The notes under the pieces were generated by a model, which saw only the letters and a program-made list of their open reading frames with translations, was not told where the DNA came from and did no database searches. The position numbers and the translations under genes were made by a program. From Gelatoporia subvermispora B (taxonomy: Eukaryota; Basidiomycota; Agaricomycetes; Polyporales; Gelatoporiaceae): a stretch of 64,000 nucleotides of DNA. This document shows positions 57,780-64,000 of the stretch, in pieces (the first letter of the stretch is position 1; the number at the start of each line of letters is the position of its first letter). The stretch is taken from contig KB445796.1 in NCBI GenBank assembly GCA_000320605.2, positions 566,374 through 630,373 of the forward strand, in the 5' to 3' direction.

Positions 57780-58500
57780 TTGCGCGATTCTCTCTTCATC
57801 GCGTAGATTCGTACATGATAATTTATTGACTATACCTAGTGATCTCTGCGAAACAAATATGGCACTAGTGCGAACTCGTGTTTTCTAGGAATTGCTCGGG
57901 CGGCGAACAGCCAACATGCTACTGTGGCGGAGTGCAATGCGGTGCTTTCCTCGTGAATTTACTACACCCTGTGCCTTCTCAGGATATACTTAGCCAAGCT
58001 TCCGATGACCCCGCACAGCGGGTGTGGGCGCGGGCAATGCGATCCGAGTAGTCTACATTCACGCATCCATGATCATGACTAGGAGCCGACACATAAGGAT
58101 GCGTGCTACATGTCTCACAATCTCGAACCTCGATGGTTTGTGTTCAAGGTGCCCTCAAAAGAACTCACATGCGTCTTTAGCCCACAACCAGCACACGCCC
58201 ATTTGTGAACTCTAGTCATACTGTATACAACGTGTGCGCATCTATGGGAAGGTTACCGGTGCTCTGGGCCTTTGCGACAAAGTTCGTGGCAATAACATCA
58301 CCGTCAAAATAATGCGAACTAGTTACCGTGTGTTATCATTCAACTGCTTGATGTCAAAACTTCGATCAATTGCTACGAAACCTGTTTCATTCTCAATCCA
58401 CACAGCGTTCACAAGCACCGAATTCTCTGTAGGGATATACATAGTATTCTGTACGTGGCCGGTTAAGTGGCAATCGTCATCACGGCATACGAACAGCGCA
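57780..58500. repeat. Diverged duplicate block, copy 2
   Basis: Counterpart of 55.60-56.34 kb (GCGTAGATTCGTACATGATAATTTATTGA; CGGAGTGCAATGCGGTGCTTTCCTCG; ACACAGCGTTCACA). It covers the upstream region of the orphan gene. No coding sequence is supported. Confidence 0.55.
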
Positions 58501-58673
58501 CCTAAATGATGCAGATCGATATTACAATTGGGCGCGAGGCTGAGGCGTTATTGCGTATGCCCGATTTCTAGCACGAGGGTGACGAGGGGCTGGATTCTTT
58601 CCGCCTTTTTCTATGCGAAGACGCACTAGAAAGGCTGTTGATTTCCTCGTGTATTCAAAGCGAATCAACAAGC

Positions 58674-59237
58674 CTACCTTCTGCTACTACCACGAGATTC
58701 TGCTACGTCCTCTCGTACGTACTCCATTATCCTCTTCTTCTCCGTCTCCAGCAGCTCCAGGCCAGAATGATCGTCACCGGCCAAGCCATACAATGCATCT
58801 TCCACCCGCTTGCTCCTTGTAGACTGCTCCTTGCTCATTGTCGACCCCTCATTGCTCCTCGTCGACTGCACCTTGCCCTCAGAATCAACGCGCCATTCCG
58901 GCCGGATCGGAGTCGGGTCGCCTTCCTGCATCTTCCGTAGCACAACTGCCGTCTGGTCCGACGATAGCTCACGGTAAAGGCCCCAACGCTGCCTCTGTTT
59001 GGCATACACGAAGGCGTCGTCGATGGCGTCCGAGAGCGTCTCGGGAGTGATGAAGGTGTCGCACTGGTGATAGAGGCTCACGAGCGCGCGCAACTTCTCG
59101 GGCGGGAGCTGGGTGTGCACGAGGGGCCTTGTTTTGAAGGGAAGTCGGGGGCGTCCGGGCATTGTGGAGACATTGCGTCCTGTCGCAAACGTCATGCGCA
59201 GAGGCTGCCATAGTGCACAGCCAAGTGGCGCGCACAT
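58674..59237 (-). CDS. Small basic protein, possibly mitochondrial
   Basis: 187 residues in one frame, or about 160 if it starts at MPGRPRLPFKTRPL. The N-terminus is rich in Arg/Lys and hydroxylated residues with almost no acids, compatible with mitochondrial import. A compact helical part follows (QLPPEKLRALVSLYHQCDTF; LSDAIDDAFVYAKQRQRWGL). Then comes a low-complexity Ser/Arg stretch with repeated TRSNEG/STRSK units and a charged tail. I do not recognise the family. The single long frame and composition support a real gene. Confidence 0.5.
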   Translation of the reverse strand: MCAPLGCALWQPLRMTFATGRNVSTMPGRPRLPFKTRPLVHTQLPPEKLRALVSLYHQCDTFITPETLSDAIDDAFVYAKQRQRWGLYRELSSDQTAVVLRKMQEGDPTPIRPEWRVDSEGKVQSTRSNEGSTMSKEQSTRSKRVEDALYGLAGDDHSGLELLETEKKRIMEYVREDVAESRGSSRR

Positions 59238-60997
59238 CGGGAGGGAGCGGTGAGAGCTGCACTATGCGTACGTGTTGTCGACAAGACTCGCGGATGCAAT
59301 CTGTTCTCACAAATTCGTGAGATAGCGTATCAGAACCCGCCTGCGGGCCGCAGACTACACAATCCAAGCAGATCATTGAATCATGTGCGAGGTCGACCTG
59401 CGTGGAGTAACAGTCGTCCATTTAAGCACGGTGTGGACACGCACAGTCTAAGACCTCCGCTTCGTACGCCTTTTTCGGACATGCTATGCCTTCTGCGAAG
59501 CAGTAAGTTGAGTACCCTGCAATTCAATTGTGGTACACATAACGCACCATCGACTCCCGTCTGCCGTAGCTCCTTCTACGGGCCGCATTTGAACAACCCA
59601 GGCCGTGTGGACGAGAGTGGGATCGTGCATGTGGCGGCGGAACTTATGAAGGGCGAGAATGTCGGGTGACCGATACGTTATACCTAATATACATGGAATT
59701 CCTAGAAGAACAGAGCAGAGAAAAGCGACATGCTTGTGACTGCTCCGAGGATAGCTGACGGTGTTTCTCCGGACTGGATGCGAAAGAGATGGTAGGGTGA
59801 GAACGAGAGCGGACGCAGACTGATAGATTGGAATGAGGTCACGGATATACGTCGTGCGGAGCCTTGTAAGGCTGAGCTAGGGCATGTTACAACAATCATG
59901 CGGACTTCAGTCAGCCCTCGTCCTCTCCGCCAGCTGCAGGAGGGGCACACAACTGAGTCCACGATCGCGGTATCCCGGGCCGCCGTGCGCTTACGCTGCT
60001 CTATGTCACATGTATAATCTCCTCGTTTTTTCGGAACATCCGCAAAGCGGTCTATCATTTTTCTCAGCTGTCAGGGAGAACCATTCCGCCCTCCACGCCA
60101 GCCGCAGGACACCGCGACTCGAGGCGGGGGGTCCGCGCGTACCCCAGGCGCACTCGAGCAGGCGATTTGAGTTTGTTCATGTGCCCCCTCCCCGGAATCC
60201 ACAACTGTCCAATCTCTTCGCTTTGCCCGCGAGCGTATACAACGTCTGAACATTTCATGTGCCGTCCATGTTCTCATGGGCTTCGCTGTCCAAAATGAAC
60301 GGCTGTTCATGTAGCGTCTCGGCGATTACATTAATGTCTCGGGTTAGTGATCTGGAACAGATCGCCGTCATGACGTGTTCTGCCGCTGGTCTTTGGCTCC
60401 ACTTCGACACCGATGACTCGAGTCGATACATTCGAGACAAATATTGGCCTTCTAAGGAGGGTAGACCATATCCATGGCTGGTGACATGGAGGACTAGGTT
60501 CAAACTATCCCGGCGCGAACAGCGGTCCCGTATCACCGCCGCCTTACGGTCGCACAGCACTTGTCAAATCCAATGCAGACTGAGGTTATTGGCAATCCGA
60601 TACTGCGTCGGACAAAAAAACCCTATTCGGTCTTCTTTCAGTGTGATTGGAATCAATGGACACTGTTGTCAAGTACTAGTAATGTAATTTCCCAAATCGA
60701 ACGTCTTGGTGCGCTCAACAGTCGAAGGAAACGTCTTCCAAGTGCCGGCCCCTGTGGGAGTATAAATACGCGTTAGTAGGAACCTAAATGAACCACTGGT
60801 AACTGCTCTTGTGCACGTCCATTTGATGTCGGCTCTAATCACTATATCCCTTTCTACTCATAATCGAACCTTGTAAGTGCTTCGTCACATTGTAGGTGAC
60901 CTCAGAGACTAATGGCAGTTCCAATTTAGTACTACTTCTCAAGCTTTGACATTGGCACCATCAGGTATGTACGTCATCCCTAACATTAGCGGGATAG
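59238..60997. other. Intergenic, nothing recognised
   Basis: Several frames of 100-140 codons on both strands (59250-59669, 59702-60058, 60259-60687) overlap without domains or convincing splice structure. A small gene here cannot be excluded. Confidence 0.35.
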
Positions 60998-62540
60998 GGC
61001 GATGACGAGATTGTAGTTCTGGTTGTCTACGATCACATTATCACTTTCCCCGACGAAGTCACGCTAATCTGGGGACGCAAATTGAGCAGTGTCACCCTAT
61101 TGTTCTATGTGAATCGCTGGGCCGCAGTTTTGTGGGCACTATTCCAAATTTGTCGGCTCTTCAATTTTCCACCATCTCCTGCATTGTGAGTACGACTTCA
61201 CAACTCTGCCTCAATCGGCTTTGTGCATATACATTATCTCAGTTCCAGCTCATGGATGTGATTGCTAATCATCCCTCTAGCTGCGGAGCGCAAGAAATAA
61301 TCAGCAATGCCTTAATGGTTGTCCTTGCTGCTGTCTGGTCATGTGCGCAGCTTTCCGACTTGTCCCTTCTGGTCCTCCTAAATTTCTCCATGATTTTATA
61401 GTCTTTTCAGCCATCCGAACACACGCCGTTAGCTTAGGGAACTGGTGGCTCACCATTTCCGTGCTGATTCTCACGATGGCGCCCACTTTTCTCATGGGTG
61501 TGCGTAAACCTGCACGCTACATCCCTGAAGTGCATACACTCACCTTGACCAGTATAATTTATGTACCGCAGCGCCTCACATAGTGCACGGGTCTGAGCTA
61601 GGGCCTGCACTTGGCTGGTGCATGTGGGATGAAGTTAATGCGGCTCAAGTTGGGATTATGCAGTGAGTTTGGACCTGGTTAGCAACCTAAGTACGTTCAT
61701 TGACATTGAACAGCTGTCAGTCACATATGGAGCAGCATGATGTTCGGCATATTATTAATCTTTTTGTCGCTCCAGATACCGTCTTTACCAGGCCCTGTCT
61801 CATACTGGGGGGTGTTCTGGTCCTCGCTATTACTTGGTGCAAGACGTATCGTGTGTATAAGCTTGCGAGGACTGCGAACTTAGGACCATCACTATCTATG
61901 ATACTCCTCAGAGACGGTGAAGTGCACAGACTGTCTTGACATTCATATTCTGACAAGTCTGTCTTGACAAAATAGGCACAATTTACTTTGTGTATGTGGT
62001 CTCCGCATTTGACTTACGCATTTTTGGACTCAGACGCGCGTGTTATCGCAGCGTGCTCCTGCCAGTATGCGTCTACATATTGATCGCATCTTTCATTGAT
62101 GTTCGTACTGGGCAGGAGTGTTGAGCGTGGCTAATGCCTGATGCTGCTTGATGCCAGCTTAACCCTGACCAACCGATTCACAATCTGACAACACCGTAAG
62201 CCAGTTAGCATAGCGCTGTGATTCATCTGACCTGATAATCTCTAGGATGTCCTCAATCATTGTCACGCATTTTCTACTCAACCTCCGCCAGGCCGCGTAT
62301 CAGCCTCAAGTCAGCGATTCGCTAGGTTCACTGGAGCGCAGGACGACACGACAATCCTCATCTCTTCGCTTTGCGGCTGTGATCGATAATATGGGTGAGG
62401 AGCTGATGTACGGCATGGATGATCCTAGTCCCGGAGCTGCTGTCGGGGCCACTACCGACCACGAATATGAGACGACCAATGGTACAGTCGTACATCCGGG
62501 AGACTTACTACTTAATCCTGTCTTAGTTCAGGTATGCTAA
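60998..62540 (+). CDS. Seven-TM protein of the DUF6533 type
   Basis: The first recognisable exon (from 60998, after a short intron) gives VYDHIITFPDEVTLIWGRK...LLFYVNRWAAVLWALF, the signature of the basidiomycete DUF6533 membrane proteins. Later exons carry further hydrophobic helices (IISNALMVVLAAVW; LILGGVLVLAITWCKTYRVY). Then come SLSMILLRDGTIYFVYVV across a clear intron (after 61919) and the usual C-terminal block MSSIIVTHFLLNLRQAAY...RFAAVIDNMGEELMYG. Function is unknown; the topology suggests a receptor or transporter-like membrane protein. The start exon and two splice junctions (near 61190 and 61360) are uncertain. Confidence 0.65.
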
Positions 62541-64000
62541 TAGGTAGGTATCTGATGATCTGCCAAACACAAAGTGCGGGACTGATTGTCGCACCTTGCA
62601 GGGCGGTTGGCATGTACATCTTCCACTTCTTCGGATTGTTACATTGCGCTCCCTCATGACTGTCGCCATCCTGTTATTTAAGCATTATGGCAGTCTGCTT
62701 CTAGTTTAGAATCCCGTGGTCCAAGGTCAGGAATACATAATACATGCACAGCTGGACGACGTACATTAATAGATGCTGCGGAGCCGCGCGTGTGCACGTT
62801 GACGCAGTTGCGTTCAAAAAATCTGAAATCTGTGCCTGCTACAAGGATATGTACAGGCGAGCTTTGGAGTCCGATGGCAAGCCCTAAGCGCTAGTAAGGG
62901 ATGAGTGACAGAATGAACGGTTACACTGTTCGGGAGAACACGTTGATCTTCATCAGAAAGGTCGCCGCGAGCTACGGTAACATACGAATACGCGATAGTA
63001 CCCTGAAAGCATATACATACACGACTTTGCAGACACAGACAATATTCGAAGCACGATCTTAGGGTGCCGTCGATCGACGTTGATCTTCGACACCGAACGC
63101 GGACTGCGCGACGTCTCGGATGCGCAGCAAAGCGCATGCGATGGAGTTTGATGACCTCCAGTTCGTCCGTTCGCATGTAAGCAGCCGCCCCTTGTCACAT
63201 GGACTTTCACAGGACTCACCCATCCAATTATTTTGCCATGCTCCCGCATGATCTTTGTACCACGTAGGACTTCTCGGTCGGGACAATGCCGAGTGAATTC
63301 TAGTCGAGAGATCAAGGCTGGACTCATCGAAATTGTAAATGTCACATACCCTCAAGTACCAATTTCGCAATCGAGGCAAGTCTCTGTGAGTGACTGGTAC
63401 GTGGTGATACCCTACCACCCGTTATGCTCGGGGTAACCATATTCATGATGCCGACAGCTGGTGGAAGGTTCAGTGTCGACATAGTAGACCAGTCGAGAAT
63501 ACAGTGTACGTACATCTTTCGCTCATCAACTTCATGAGGGAGTCACATGCGAGTTCGCGTCCAATCGGGATGACACGACGCACGTTGGGGGGCTTGTTCA
63601 AACTCAGTGCAGTCATGCAGCAGAATCGCTTTGGAGGCGTATGATACGTAGTTCTCCCATAGGTTAATGAGGACGCCGCCTGCTAAGTCGTTGTCATGAT
63701 ACCTCGACTAAATGCGTGCGCGCAGGTCACCTAGGTGCTGAGTCGTTCGAGGAGAGCTCTAGAGACGAGCGAAACCACCACAAACTCATGCGCTTCGAAT
63801 CGTTGACGGCATGCCTTGAGTTACTCTGGTAACGAGATGCCGAGCTCTTCCACTGCTTTCTCGCTGAATTCGACATTGCACCTATGGAGTACCTTCCCTA
63901 TGTGTCACTTCAGATCTGGGCGACATTCCTTCAAGCAAGACATACATACCTCAAGCGCAGCGACAAGTGTACCACTGGCTAGCCATGACACCACGTAAGT
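62541..64000. other. Right margin, no complete gene
   Basis: No complete gene supported. At the edge, on the minus strand, a frame reading HRCNVEFSEKAVEELGISLPE then stop (about 63895-63825) follows a plausible intron. It could be the last exon of a gene that begins beyond the window. The evidence is weak. Confidence 0.3.

Overview
The window is nuclear DNA from a filamentous basidiomycete, most likely an agaricomycete (mushroom or polypore lineage). The evidence is the dense short GT-AG introns (about 45-75 bp), STAND/NLR-like receptors with fungal N-terminal domains (Goodbye, helical bundle), basidiomycete-expanded families (DUF6589, DUF6533 as I recognise them), and a Ty3 chromovirus, a Tad/I-type LINE and hAT elements. 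I see no rRNA, tRNA or CRISPR array.

Layout, left to right. (1) 1.1-4.8 kb: a decayed Goodbye-NACHT-ankyrin receptor. (2) 6.0-6.6 kb: a hAT-like MITE. (3) 7.9-12.75 kb, minus strand: a NACHT receptor with 14 WD40 repeats, nearly intact but with one in-frame TGA. (4) 13.8-21.0 kb: a Ty3/gypsy chromovirus with a -1 frameshift site and a self-priming PBS. Its two LTRs face each other, and the left one holds an assembly gap. The right LTR cuts off a small host membrane-protein gene. (5) 22.6-26.1 kb: a heavy-metal P1B-ATPase, followed by a relic made only of the two ends of a second copy. (6) 27.1-36.9 kb: a 9.8-kb hAT transposon carrying a RecQ-like helicase/zinc-knuckle gene, a DUF6589 gene and its own transposase. 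It has an 8-bp target duplication, and a matching unoccupied site lies at 39.17 kb. (7) 37.6-40.9 kb: two tandem NYN nuclease/OST-HTH-like genes, one intact and one dead. (8) 41.0-42.4 kb: relics of an ankyrin tail and an OSCP gene. (9) 43.7-49.5 kb: the intact Goodbye-NACHT-18xANK receptor followed by the intact ATP synthase OSCP gene. (10) 49.9-51.3 kb: a four-TM membrane protein. (11) 52.4-54.2 kb: a 5'-truncated LINE with an 11-bp target duplication, inserted just upstream of a helical-bundle gene. (12) 56.4-57.7 kb: an orphan family gene broken by an 8-bp duplication. (13) 58.7-62.5 kb: a small basic protein and a DUF6533-type seven-TM protein.

The main theme is an innate-immunity-like receptor neighbourhood reshaped by block duplication (receptor + OSCP copied and decaying) and by transposons. 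Housekeeping content is limited to OSCP and perhaps the metal pump. The most unusual object is the 9.8-kb hAT element with a helicase and a DUF6589 gene. Its boundaries can be proven inside this window by comparing the two NYN-gene promoters.
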